A stretch of 64,000 nt of DNA, taken from NCBI RefSeq assembly GCF_001983175.1, contig NZ_MNPW01000001.1, forward strand, positions 496,001 through 560,000. Reading direction: 5' to 3'. Below are positions 42,967-52,002 of this stretch, piece by piece. The DNA comes from Pseudomonas cedrina subsp. cedrina. Lineage in GTDB: Bacteria; Pseudomonadota; Gammaproteobacteria; Pseudomonadales; Pseudomonadaceae. The position numbers were made by a program, and so were the translations under genes. The notes below the pieces were generated by a model, which saw only the letters and a program-made list of their open reading frames with translations, was not told where the DNA came from and did not search any database. Numbering within the stretch: the first letter of the stretch is position 1; every line of letters begins with the position of its first letter.

Positions 42967-43704
42967 ATGAAACTAGAAAATATTAATTCAAACGTGGTTG
43001 ATTTTAATTTCGGCACTACCGTTTTGGATTTGCAAAAGCGTGCAATGCGCGCGCGCAAGTCCAGAACTGTGATTGCAGCAGGCATGCTGGCTATTGTAAC
43101 AGTTGCAGTTGTAGCAATATTTTCGTTAAATACTCGTCCGGCGATGGCATGGCAGACTATCGCAGAAAGTATATCCGCCAAGCGACCCCAAGATCCTAGC
43201 CTATTTATGCAAACTACCACGGGTCTCCTGGATAAAGCCTATCCAGACGGGTTGGTCTATTTGGGTAAGCGTCTAGATGGTTCAGAAGAGAAGACGCCGA
43301 TGGTGTCTCCTGAAGAGAGGGCTGTTTATTTAAATGAAGTAAATACTTTAGTAGGATTCTACGAGCGCGCGGAGGCAGCTTACAAAAACAAAGCCCCCGA
43401 GAATACGAACGTCGGCAACGACTTAATTACATCTGTATCATCAATCGCCTTCACATTTGGAGCAATCGCTTTTTTTGTTTTAGGGATTCAAATTGGAATG
43501 TCTTTCCTTAGGTATTACGCACGGTTGGCGGAGCTTTACGACTCCCAAGCAAGTGCACTAATGATGTCGAATGGCGATCCCGACAAAGCTGTAAAGTTTT
43601 TCGAAATATTTTCACCCATGGACGTTTCTTTTGGAAAAGCTCCCGCTAGCTTATACGAACGGGCCATTGAGGTTATTGCTAACACTAAGGATAAAGCGCA
43701 ATAA
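42967..43704 (+). CDS. Two-span membrane protein of unknown function
   Basis: From the ATG at 42967 the protein has 245 residues; an ATG at 42919 would add 16 residues and has a slightly better AAGG upstream, so the start is open. A cytosolic N-terminus (NSNVVDFNFGTTVLDLQKRA) is followed by a helix (VIAAGMLAIVTVAVVAIFSL), an external loop of about 100 residues, a second helix (AFTFGAIAFFVLGIQIGMSF), and a cytosolic tail (YYARLAELYDSQASALMMSN). I do not recognise the family. Strongly AT-rich, like its neighbours. Confidence 0.6.
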   Translation: MKLENINSNVVDFNFGTTVLDLQKRAMRARKSRTVIAAGMLAIVTVAVVAIFSLNTRPAMAWQTIAESISAKRPQDPSLFMQTTTGLLDKAYPDGLVYLGKRLDGSEEKTPMVSPEERAVYLNEVNTLVGFYERAEAAYKNKAPENTNVGNDLITSVSSIAFTFGAIAFFVLGIQIGMSFLRYYARLAELYDSQASALMMSNGDPDKAVKFFEIFSPMDVSFGKAPASLYERAIEVIANTKDKAQ

Positions 43705-43935
43705 ATAATATTAAGAGGTTTTGAAGGCTTGATCATAGATGGCTTCCGAAGATCTAGGACTCTCGGGACAGGTCTTGTCGTTTTCTCCCTTTTGTCGTTG
43801 TCGAGACTCTTTCATTCGGCACAGCTCACTCAAGAGGGTTCTCGTTGGCAAGAAGAAGGTTATGTGAAAAAAATGGCATAAAATATCACGACATTTCTGC
43901 CATCTACTTACAGCAAAAACCTACAGGAGATATTC

Positions 43936-44472
43936 GTGTCAATCAAAAACGATAAGAAGCGTTTTCTGCGATACGAGCTTGGCTTGCTCAGTCTTAACGC
44001 TGCGCTATCCACCAGAAATGGTGAAGCTCCAGTGTACGCAAAAGGAGTCGGGTGCCATCAGCGAACCAAAGAAAAAAAAGTTTTTCGAGGATTTCTTGAA
44101 AAGCTGGAGCACATATACGCGAAGGGGAATGTGACAGAAAAACAGCACATTGAGTTTATTCAAAAAACCGCAGACGACATATCAGAAGCACTTGGAAATA
44201 AATTACATAATGGAAGATTCAGGATCGGCGTCGCTCAAAAACTCATCAATTTGCACCTGAAATACCTATGGGCAACCGGTCATATTGGAGAGCCTCCACA
44301 TTGTCCAATCGACGGGATTGTTCGGGATAAAGCAAAGATCTCCTATGACTGGACAACGAGTGACTCAATCAAAGCCTATGCGCAAGCTGTCCAAGATTTG
44401 AAGAAAGTGGCTAGCACGCGAACTCTGTCCGTTTGGGAACTTGAAGAGTTTCGTCGGAGAGATGAACAGTAG
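43936..44472 (+). CDS. Uncharacterised soluble protein
   Basis: This 178-residue protein starts at GTG with AGGAGA seven bases upstream. It is basic and mostly helical. Its most recognisable stretch is KLINLHLKYLWATGHIGEPP followed by HCPIDGIV, a segment I have seen in uncharacterised proteins but cannot tie to a function. There is no signal or membrane helix. It is followed by a MITE-like element. Defence or mobile-element association is only a guess from position. Confidence 0.6.
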   Translation: MSIKNDKKRFLRYELGLLSLNAALSTRNGEAPVYAKGVGCHQRTKEKKVFRGFLEKLEHIYAKGNVTEKQHIEFIQKTADDISEALGNKLHNGRFRIGVAQKLINLHLKYLWATGHIGEPPHCPIDGIVRDKAKISYDWTTSDSIKAYAQAVQDLKKVASTRTLSVWELEEFRRRDEQ

Positions 44473-44545
44473 TTTTTAACCATTCTTTGAAGTGGATAGG
44501 CCATCTCGGGCCCGTCGCTTAACTTAGGTGTGAGTGACCGCTTTT

Positions 44546-44731
44546 GGCCGATTGTGTTGAAAAAGTCGGCTTGCCCAAAACGCTCGAATACTGATGGGTG
44601 AAAAGACCTTTTTTGCACGCTGCTACGTGAAATCCGAGTCCTGAACCTACTGCCAAAAATTCAGCTTTCAATCTCAGACGCGTACTTTTCTGCCGTGGAA
44701 TTCGAAGTCGACTTTTTCAACAGAATCGGCC
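44546..44731. mobile_element. 186-bp MITE-like element with 27-bp terminal inverted repeats
   Basis: The left end GGCCGATTGTGTTGAAAAAG (to 44572) matches the inverse of the right end ending CTTTTTCAACAGAATCGGCC (from 44705) at 25 of 27 positions. Similarity continues a few bases outward (GACCGCTTTT on the left against AGCGGT on the right), so the full element may be slightly longer. There is no ORF inside. Ends of this kind (TTGTTGAAAAAGTCG...) resemble IS termini in pseudomonads, so it may be a non-autonomous derivative. It makes up most of the 306-base gap here. Confidence 0.7.
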
Positions 44732-44779
44732 GCTAGCGGTCTGTCGCTAAGAACAGAACGTGATCGGTCCCGGCCCACA

Positions 44780-45256
44780 CTAGGCAGGAGAGATGCGCCC
44801 AGCGGCCTCGGCTCGTTCCGTCAATTCAATATACTTACGTTCAGCTACCCCTTCAGTCCTCTCAAAGACTTCCAGATTTGGATCAAGCATCCTTAAATAT
44901 TCACGGCATTTGCTCTCAGTGAATTTCGCCCCGTTCTCATAGACGTCCTTAGCAAAGGCCGAGGCATCTGCCTCACATTGCTCCAGAAACTCCTGATGGC
45001 TTCCTAGAAAATTAATGAGCATGGCTTGCAACTCTGGCTCAAGCCGATTGTTAACTTCTGCTTTGTGAATCAGCGATTTGTTGTTCTGGATCGATCTAGC
45101 CCAAGACGACCGAGTTTTTTCCGCTTTTGTAAGTACCTCTTGGCGCAAACTGAAAAGGTCCTTTGCCCGAGACCGGTAGAATCCGATCACGTTGAACAAG
45201 AAACTGAAGGCCGAAACCGCGAGAGCGATCCATGCCACGAGTGACGTTGTACCCAT
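44780..45256 (-). CDS. Single-span membrane protein, hypothetical
   Basis: This 158-residue protein starts MGTTSLVAWIALAVSAFSFL after AGAGGTGAAGC, with one N-terminal membrane helix (to about residue 25). A charged, helical cytosolic part follows, probably coiled coil (SLRQEVLTKAEKTRSSWARS, then EAEVNNRLEPEL-like heptads). No known domain is seen. It is convergent with the plus-strand gene upstream and divergent from the 448-residue membrane protein. Confidence 0.6.
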   Translation of the reverse strand: MGTTSLVAWIALAVSAFSFLFNVIGFYRSRAKDLFSLRQEVLTKAEKTRSSWARSIQNNKSLIHKAEVNNRLEPELQAMLINFLGSHQEFLEQCEADASAFAKDVYENGAKFTESKCREYLRMLDPNLEVFERTEGVAERKYIELTERAEAAGRISPA

Positions 45257-45642
45257 GCTTCACCTCTAGACGACTGACGCCGCACTGATTCTAGCCAGAT
45301 TACAACGGACTAATCATTTTGAACTCTAAGAATTCGTTTCGGGGAGCCTATTTGGCGAGAATGGGCGAACGCCTTCGACCCAAAGCGGACACTTTGGCTC
45401 AATGTTGGCTCAGGCATCCGGCCCTTCTTGCTGTGTACCCCTGGCGATCACTAGCCATTTCTCTCTATCAGGCCAGTGTGTTGAATGAAGGAGTGGCAGA
45501 GGTACGGGCTGTACCGTAACGAATTTGTGAGCCTTCGCAGTCATCTGGCAGTATCGATCATCCCCCAAAATCGCGCATACTCGTATACGCCTTGAGCCCA
45601 CTCCATGCGTCACTTTGAATATAGGAAAGCAGGTCATACGGA
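45257..45642. other. Gene-free divergent intergenic region
   Basis: 385 bases between divergent genes. A possible 66-codon plus-strand frame (45319-45519) begins at TTG without a ribosome site and is not credible. The region probably holds promoters for both neighbours, but I cannot fix them. Confidence 0.4.
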
Positions 45643-46989
45643 ATGAAATTCCTCGACGATATAATGCAGTCAATCTCTGGAAACACGAAAACAAAGGTTG
45701 AAGATCCATTTATTGGTGCATTCATAGGGGCATGGATAGTCTGCAACTGGAGTCATTTGGCAATCCTAATATGGGGCGACGGAACCGCCACAGAACGAAT
45801 TAATGCTCTTGGTAAGTACTTTAAAGAGACCGACATAATTGGATTAAATACAATACTTATAATCCCTTTATGTATGGCGCTGCTATTCTTGTTTGCTTTC
45901 CCTTGGGCATCACTCGCGCTGAAGTCGATACAAAAATTTGCAAATGAACGTTTGCACCAGCAAGCCATATCAATCGAAGTCGGCAAGGTTAAGCAACAGG
46001 AAATATTGAATAAACAAAAGCTGCTAGCAGATCCTGACAAGAAATTTTTAGAGCAAAACGTCCAATTAGACATTGACCGCCGAAAAGAAACAATCGAACA
46101 ATTGAGGCTCAGGAGTGTAAGGCTAAAAGAAAAAGCCGAAGCGGCAATAGCGGTATCGGAAGCGGCTACAGCCTCAGCGGCGGAAGCCAAAAGCCGAGCG
46201 AATCAAGCTGAGCTAGAAGAAGAGAAAAAACAGAAAAATGCTGCACTTGAACGACAACGGTTCAATGTGGCAAGTGCTCAGCTAAAATCAGCACAGGCAT
46301 CAAATCGTTTCCCATCATCTTACAGCTTCATGCTGGCAATCGAAGAAAGCCTGAAAGCAGATGGTGTTCAATTATCTCTAGCTGGACTAGGTGAGATCGT
46401 AGCGATGATTTTTGGCTACGAAGACTTTCACTCCTTAGTCCACGACGAAAATTTTAACAATGAAAAGCTATCACAAGTGTCATACATCTACTACGACCCT
46501 AAAAAATTTGCGTCAAGCCTCGAAACGATTGTGCAAGACGAAGGAACCGACAACGAGAACCTAGGGCCCGACCTTCTATTTGATCATGTGATATCAGTCT
46601 TCGAAGATCTAGAATATAAATTACTCACCGAGGATCAAGTAGAAGAGGTTTGTAGAGATATCTGCGAAAGTCTTAAGTATGATTTGCTTAATGGTGATGA
46701 GTTCTCAGGGCCCATTGCAGAATCTGACACTATCTTTGACGAAATTGAAATCGGCGAATTGGACTCTATTGCATTTGATGATGGCTTGAATGTTACTTTT
46801 ACTGGTTCAGCAAGCGGCTCTCATAGACGGGATGATGATGTTCCCGGTCGCGATATTGGATTCAATATCGAAATTAAAAATACTGTGCTGCTCGGCACCA
46901 GAGCTTTAGGAAAATTTGAGCTTGGTGAAGTGTCAGCAAGCTTGATTGACTACGATTATGAGGGCGAAGACGAAGGTGATGCACCTTAG
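45643..46989 (+). CDS. Membrane-anchored coiled-coil protein, unknown function
   Basis: The 448-residue protein opens MKFLDDIMQSISGNTKTKVE, then a helix (FIGAFIGAWIVCNWSHLAIL), a short loop and a second helix (LIIPLCMALLFLFAFPWASL). A long charged coiled coil follows (about residues 100-220, Lys/Glu/Ala-rich). The C-terminal half is acidic; its start (LGEIVAMIFGYEDFHSLVHD) resembles a short domain seen in glyoxalase-like-annotated hypothetical proteins. The two-helix plus coiled-coil layout suggests a membrane sensor or scaffold. It is AT-rich and stands alone on this strand. No enzymatic motif is seen. Confidence 0.65.
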   Translation: MKFLDDIMQSISGNTKTKVEDPFIGAFIGAWIVCNWSHLAILIWGDGTATERINALGKYFKETDIIGLNTILIIPLCMALLFLFAFPWASLALKSIQKFANERLHQQAISIEVGKVKQQEILNKQKLLADPDKKFLEQNVQLDIDRRKETIEQLRLRSVRLKEKAEAAIAVSEAATASAAEAKSRANQAELEEEKKQKNAALERQRFNVASAQLKSAQASNRFPSSYSFMLAIEESLKADGVQLSLAGLGEIVAMIFGYEDFHSLVHDENFNNEKLSQVSYIYYDPKKFASSLETIVQDEGTDNENLGPDLLFDHVISVFEDLEYKLLTEDQVEEVCRDICESLKYDLLNGDEFSGPIAESDTIFDEIEIGELDSIAFDDGLNVTFTGSASGSHRRDDDVPGRDIGFNIEIKNTVLLGTRALGKFELGEVSASLIDYDYEGEDEGDAP

Positions 46990-47634
46990 ATAACACGCAA
47001 TTCACTCAAGGCAGCTAGGGGCATTCCGTGAGAATCCCCTGCGACTTTGCCTTCGGTAAGTGACCGCTTTTGGCCGGAAGCTGCCGCTCACGAACGACTA
47101 CTTTCGTCCAAAACCGGACGTTGTTGGACTCCCTCCGCTCCGGTAGAGAGACTCTGCCCATGCATATGGTGCCTAGTGCTGAGTAATGGTAAATACGCAG
47201 CCATACACTGCGAAATCTGCATGATGCTTGGACTTCAGCAGACCTATTTCTGCCGTGCGGCATAACCGACTTGCAATAGACAAGCTCCGTACAGGCAAGC
47301 AGCTTTATAGCTGCGCAGCTTTCTTCCATTTCGGCGTCCCGCGCTGCGATCCATGCGATAACCAGTTGATCCATACCGAGATATAGGGTCGCGTAACTGC
47401 AACGCGTACAGGAAAAAAAGAGGAAAAAAGGGGACGAAAAAAGGGGACGGATTTATTTCTGGGAAATGTTTCAAGTGAAATTGAGTTTCGTCTGAACAGC
47501 TCGCCCCCTAACTGAACCGCCCACCCATCCACTGGTCAGCAACGCTCGTCGATCAAGCCGAATTCTCCCTCCCCGTATGCATCACAACCATACGCACCAA
47601 GCCTTCACAGGCTTCAACAGGGAGACCCCACCCA
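46990..47634. other. Gene-free stretch with repeat relics and AAAAGGGGACGG motifs
   Basis: It contains GACCGCTTTTGGCCGGAAGC near 47064, related to the MITE flank at 44536. Tandem copies of AAAAAAGGGGACG lie at 47424-47436 and 47437-47449, the second continuing GATTTATTT. An inverted version occurs at 52911-52930. Small frames seen here look like chance. GC content rises again towards the end. Confidence 0.5.
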
Positions 47635-49992
47635 ATGTCTGAACCCAAAAATCCGCAGCTCCAAGGCTCCCAATCCGACGGCTCCGCCGCCGGCGGCTGG
47701 CCTGCCCTAAACGCCGTCAACAAACACCTGCTCCACCAGCACGTCCTGCTCAAGGGCAACCGCACCTTATTGTCCATGAACAAACCGGACGGTTTCGACT
47801 GCCCCAGCTGCGCCTGGCCAGACCCAAAGAAGCCGCACACCTTTGAATACTGTGAGAACGGTGCCAAGGCACTGGCGTGGGAGTCGACCAAAAAACGCGT
47901 CACGCCCGAGTTCTTCGCTGAACATACGGTCAGTGAGCTGGCAACCTGGACCGATCACGACCTGGAAGATCAGGGCCGTATCACCGAGCCGATGCGCTAT
48001 GACGCGGGCAGCGACAAGTACCTGCCCGTCAGTTGGGACGAGGCGTTCGCCGAGATCGGGCAAGAGCTGCGTCAATTGAGCGACCCGTGGAAGCTGGAGT
48101 TGTACACCTCGGGGCGTACCTCGAACGAGGCGGCGTTTCTGTATCAGTTGTTTGGCCGCCTGTATGGCATGGCTAACTTTCCTGACTGTTCGAACATGTG
48201 CCACGAGACCACCAGCGTGGCCCTTCCCGAGTCAATCGGCGTTGGCAAGGGCACCACGACGCTGGAAGACTTCGAGAGCGCCGACGCCATTTTCATCTTC
48301 GGTCAGAACCCCGGGACCAACAGCCCGCGCATGATGTCGGAGCTGCATGCCGCCGCACGCCGTGGCGCGAGCATCATCTCGTTCAATCCGTTGCGCGAAA
48401 AGGCTCTGGTAAGGTTTGCATCACCCCAGGACCCGCGCGATATGCTCAGTCGCAGCGGGGTCAAGATCAGCTCCCAGTACCATCAGGTCAGAATCGGCGG
48501 CGACATGATTGCCGTGCAGGGCATCTGTAAGGCGGTCATTGAAGCGGATGATGCAGCTCAGCGTGAAGGGCTGCCCCGTGTGCTGGATGTCGCCTTCATC
48601 GACGAGCACACCCACGGCCTTGAGCCGTTCGCCGATTATTGCCGACAGCTGCCGTGGGCAATCATCGAGCGTCATTCGGGCCTCACGCGTCAGGCGCTGG
48701 AGGATGTGGCGGCGGTGTACATGCGTTCGGAGCGGGTGATCTGTTGCTGGGGCATGGGCATTACTCAACACAAGCGCGGTGGCGACGCGATGCAGCAGAT
48801 CATTAATCTGCTGCTGCTGCGCGGCAACATCGGCAAGCTGGGCGCGGGTGCCTGCCCGATTCGCGGCCACTCCAATGTGCAGGGTGACCGCACCATGGGC
48901 ATCTACGAAAAAGCCGGCGAGCCGTTCCTGGCCAGTATGAGCAAGGTGTTCGGTTTCGAGGCGTCCCGCAAAGGTGGGCATGATGTGGCCGAAGCCTGTG
49001 AGGCGCTGCTGCGCGGTGAGGTCGAGGCGTTTATTTCCATGGGCGGCAATTTCTTCCGGGCCATCCCGGATATCGATGTGGTCTGCCCGACCGTCAGCCG
49101 CTTGAAAATGACCGTGCTGGTCAATACCAAACTCAACCGCAGTGCAACGGTCCATGGCCAGAAAGCGTTTTTGCTGCCGTGCATCGCCCGCTCGGAGCTG
49201 GACATGCAGAACGGTGTGGCGCAAACCGTGACGGTCGAGGACTCGATGTCGATGGTGCACGGCTCCACCGGCATGCTTGAGCCTGCGTCGAAACACCTGA
49301 TCTCCGAAGTGGCGATCATCGTCGGTATGGCCAAGGCGACGCTTGCGCCCAACCCCAAGGTGGATTGGGACAGCTATGTGAACGATTACGCGCGCATTCG
49401 CGACAAGATCGAAGCAGTGCTGCCCGAGCAGTTTTATGACTTCAACCAGCGCATCAAGGAGCCCGGCGGTTTCCGCCTGCCCAATGGCGCCAGCGAGCGC
49501 AAGTGGAACACCGAGTCAGGCAAGGCCAACTTCCTGTTTCCTGCAGGGGTTTTTGACGAGGACGACACGCCACCGGGCGCTGACCACCTGCAGTTGATGA
49601 CGATCCGCAGCCATGACCAGTTCAACACCACGGTGTATTCCAACGATGACCGTTACCGGGGTATCTACGGCGACCGCATGGTGGTGATGCTCAACCCGCA
49701 GGACATTGAGCGTCTGGGGCTCAAGGCCGGGGATTATGTCGAGTTCCAGACGGCGCTGGACGTGACAACACCGCGTCGTGCGCCCGGTTTCAAGGTCATC
49801 CCCTTCGACGTACCGCAAGGCTGTTGCGCTGCGTACTACCCGGAAACCAACGGCTTGCTGCCACTGGCGAATCGGGATAGCCGCAGTAACACACCGGCGG
49901 CGAAATCCATCCCGGTGAACCTGGTGCGGATGAATCCAGAGGAGACGCAAGTGGCTTTGCAGCGACGCGGGTTGATTGCGGCGGCTATTTAG
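47635..49992 (+). CDS. FdhF/YdeP-family molybdopterin oxidoreductase
   Basis: The 785-residue protein matches the YdeP-type branch of the formate dehydrogenase/DMSO reductase superfamily. The N-terminus has the cluster-like Cys set FDCPSCAWPDP (Cys56, Cys59) and EYCENG (Cys72). Molybdopterin-binding features are TSGRTSNEAAFLYQLFGRLY, the SNMCHETTS segment (Cys189), FGQNPGTNSPRM, CCWGMGITQHKRGG and the late HDQFNTTVYSNDDRYRGIYG. It would bind bis-MGD and an Fe-S cluster, with the reaction unknown; E. coli YdeP contributes to acid resistance. It has no Tat signal, so it is cytosolic. No fdhD neighbour is in view. Confidence 0.92.
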   Translation: MSEPKNPQLQGSQSDGSAAGGWPALNAVNKHLLHQHVLLKGNRTLLSMNKPDGFDCPSCAWPDPKKPHTFEYCENGAKALAWESTKKRVTPEFFAEHTVSELATWTDHDLEDQGRITEPMRYDAGSDKYLPVSWDEAFAEIGQELRQLSDPWKLELYTSGRTSNEAAFLYQLFGRLYGMANFPDCSNMCHETTSVALPESIGVGKGTTTLEDFESADAIFIFGQNPGTNSPRMMSELHAAARRGASIISFNPLREKALVRFASPQDPRDMLSRSGVKISSQYHQVRIGGDMIAVQGICKAVIEADDAAQREGLPRVLDVAFIDEHTHGLEPFADYCRQLPWAIIERHSGLTRQALEDVAAVYMRSERVICCWGMGITQHKRGGDAMQQIINLLLLRGNIGKLGAGACPIRGHSNVQGDRTMGIYEKAGEPFLASMSKVFGFEASRKGGHDVAEACEALLRGEVEAFISMGGNFFRAIPDIDVVCPTVSRLKMTVLVNTKLNRSATVHGQKAFLLPCIARSELDMQNGVAQTVTVEDSMSMVHGSTGMLEPASKHLISEVAIIVGMAKATLAPNPKVDWDSYVNDYARIRDKIEAVLPEQFYDFNQRIKEPGGFRLPNGASERKWNTESGKANFLFPAGVFDEDDTPPGADHLQLMTIRSHDQFNTTVYSNDDRYRGIYGDRMVVMLNPQDIERLGLKAGDYVEFQTALDVTTPRRAPGFKVIPFDVPQGCCAAYYPETNGLLPLANRDSRSNTPAAKSIPVNLVRMNPEETQVALQRRGLIAAAI

Positions 49993-50008
49993 GGCTCGTG
50001 GTACAGCG

Positions 50009-50042
50009 TTGTGATCGTTCCCACGCGAGGGAACGATCACAA
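50009..50042. terminator. Perfect 14-bp hairpin after the YdeP-like gene
   Basis: TTGTGATCGTTCCC and GGGAACGATCACAA flank ACGCGA. It is the same core (GATCGTTCCCACGC) as the REP-like pair at 7442-7557. It lies between convergent genes and may act as a terminator, although it has no T-run. Confidence 0.5.
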
Positions 50043-50092
50043 ACCCTCAGCTATCGCATCGGATATTTTTCCGGTGCCGGCCAGCATGAGAG

Positions 50093-50896
50093 CTAGATTT
50101 TGGACTTAGGCTGCCCTGAGAAACGGGATGCAGCCTGTTCAAAACTTTGTCCTGCACGTGGATTCCACTGCACACCCGAGCGGGCTTCAATCCCGGGTTT
50201 GAGCTGCTGGTTGTCGTCATAGTCTTCACGGGGATGAAAAAACAGCGGCTGCACCGTTTCCAAGCTTCGCAGGTAGTCGGCATATGAATTCAGATATTGC
50301 TGACGTTCGTCATCGCTGAGCTGCGCCGGCATCCATGCAGCAAACGGCGGAAGAACGGTGAAACCGGTATAAGCCAAAATGCCGTTATGGATAGGCCAGA
50401 GGACGTGATGCAAGTCGCCATCAATGCCAGCAGGTGTATAAAGGCTGCTCGCGGTGCCCGTGGTCAGGCAAAGCATGGCCCTCTTGCCCTTGAGTAGGCC
50501 TGATCCATACTTGTGCCCCGATGAGTACGCGAACCCGCGACTTAACACCCGGTCTACCCAGCCTTTCAGAATGGCCGGCATCGAAAACCACCACACGGGA
50601 AACTGAAAAATCACCAGGTCAGCCCACATGACTTTCGATTGCTCGGCTTTGATGTCGTCGGTGTGAGCGTTGTTTGCAAACGCATGTTCTTGCTCGCGGG
50701 GAAGATTGAGATAGTCAGGATCGGCGCGATTATCGGGGAAGTCACCAACGCCCAGCTCAGCCTTCCAATTCATCGCGTAGAGATCGCTCACCTGAACCTG
50801 GTGGCCGAGTTCGCGCAGCGTTTCAACAGCTACGTCCTTTAGGGCACCGTTGAAAGAGCGTGGTTCCGGGTGCGCCAATACGATTAACGTCTTCAT
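50093..50896 (-). CDS. NAD(P)H-quinone oxidoreductase, flavodoxin-like fold
   Basis: The 267-residue protein begins MKTLIVLAHPEPRSFNGALK, the FMN/FAD phosphate-binding turn of the Flavodoxin_2 (NQO1/MdaB/KefF) family. WADLVIFQFPVWWFSMPAIL and the RVLSRGFAYSSG segment are typical. It should reduce quinones or related electrophiles by two electrons. Its start overlaps the stop of the EamA transporter by 4 bases, so the pair is coupled and likely controlled by the divergent LysR. Confidence 0.9.
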   Translation of the reverse strand: MKTLIVLAHPEPRSFNGALKDVAVETLRELGHQVQVSDLYAMNWKAELGVGDFPDNRADPDYLNLPREQEHAFANNAHTDDIKAEQSKVMWADLVIFQFPVWWFSMPAILKGWVDRVLSRGFAYSSGHKYGSGLLKGKRAMLCLTTGTASSLYTPAGIDGDLHHVLWPIHNGILAYTGFTVLPPFAAWMPAQLSDDERQQYLNSYADYLRSLETVQPLFFHPREDYDDNQQLKPGIEARSGVQWNPRAGQSFEQAASRFSGQPKSKI

Positions 50897-51855
50897 AACT
50901 GCAGCCTCTCTTTGCGGTTTTTCGATATTGGATAACGTCTATCGCCCCGATTCTGTCCGACCGCTTTGCTGAGACTCACCACGAGCAGGCCGACAATAGT
51001 CAGGCTTGCGCCCAGCAGAAACCCGATGCTCGTCTGCTCTTTGAGCCACAGGTAACCCATCAATACGCCAAACAGCGGACTCATGAAGGCCAGCACTCCC
51101 AGGCGAGCCGCGAGGTAGCGACGAAGCATCCAGAACCAGATCAAGTAGCTGGCCACTGACACGATTAATGTCTGGAAAACCAGGCTGGCCACTGCACCGG
51201 TTGAAAAGCTCATTGCGCTTTGGCCCGCTAGCAGGCTCAAAGGCAGCAGAAGGAGAAAGGCCCCTGCCAGTTGGTAAAACAGGGTCTGGGTGGCGGGTGC
51301 TTCACTCAGGCGACTGATACGCACCGCTACCGTCGTAAATCCCCAGGTAGCGCCCGCGCACAAGCCCAGCAGGTCGCCCAGGAGACTGTTTGCGTGGGTG
51401 GTTTGAATGGCTGCTCCATCGCGTGGCATGAGGAAGGTGATGGCAATCCCTGCGAACGCTAGCGACATACCCAGCCACTGAATCGCGCCAAGACGCTCCT
51501 CCGGCAAGCGCAGGTGCAGACCAATGGCGGCAAACAAGGGCGCCGTATACAGGAAAACCGCCATATGCGAAGCACTTGTCCAGCGTAACCCTTGCGCGAT
51601 GAACAGAAATTCACCCGCGAACAGAACGGCCACGACCAATCCGGAGCGGCACCAGACGCCGGGTAACCACACTTCCCGCATGATCGATTTTCCGATCAGC
51701 CAGACCAAGGCTGCAGCGACTCCGGAGCGAACGGCAACCTGCATGAGCGGTGCTATGTCGCCGGCAACCGCCTTCATTGCCACCTGCTGAGCGCCCCAGA
51801 TGAGACACAGCAGCACCATTACCGCCGTGGCAGCCCCATCGACTGACTTCCTCAC
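50893..51855 (-). CDS. EamA/DMT-family transporter
   Basis: The 320-residue protein has ten predicted spans in two EamA repeats (first VMVLLCLIWGAQQVAMKAVA, second LLGLCAGATWGFTTVAVRIS). It starts at GTG after AAGGTG. DMT exporters of this size move small metabolites or toxic compounds out of the cell; the substrate is unknown. It forms an operon with the quinone reductase and lies divergent to the LysR regulator, a layout that suggests a response to a quinone-like or electrophilic compound. Confidence 0.9.
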   Translation of the reverse strand: MRKSVDGAATAVMVLLCLIWGAQQVAMKAVAGDIAPLMQVAVRSGVAAALVWLIGKSIMREVWLPGVWCRSGLVVAVLFAGEFLFIAQGLRWTSASHMAVFLYTAPLFAAIGLHLRLPEERLGAIQWLGMSLAFAGIAITFLMPRDGAAIQTTHANSLLGDLLGLCAGATWGFTTVAVRISRLSEAPATQTLFYQLAGAFLLLLPLSLLAGQSAMSFSTGAVASLVFQTLIVSVASYLIWFWMLRRYLAARLGVLAFMSPLFGVLMGYLWLKEQTSIGFLLGASLTIVGLLVVSLSKAVGQNRGDRRYPISKNRKERLQL

Positions 51856-52002
51856 TTGTCGGCACCTTTTATCATTAACTTGGACAACAATTTATTCCTC
51901 ACTCGGCAGGCCAAACAGCCGATGGCGAAATTCGATTGTGGGAAAGTACGCAAGCCGCTACAAATCATATGTTTTCGATCTATAGAAGAGAAAAACTACG
52001 CC

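Noticed and set aside
45319..45519. 66-codon plus-strand frame
   Set aside because: It begins at TTG without a ribosome site and has no recognisable content.
47015..47532. Several overlapping minus-strand frames of 70-120 codons
   Set aside because: They cross the AAAAGGGG repeats and repeat relics, overlap each other and show no start signals.
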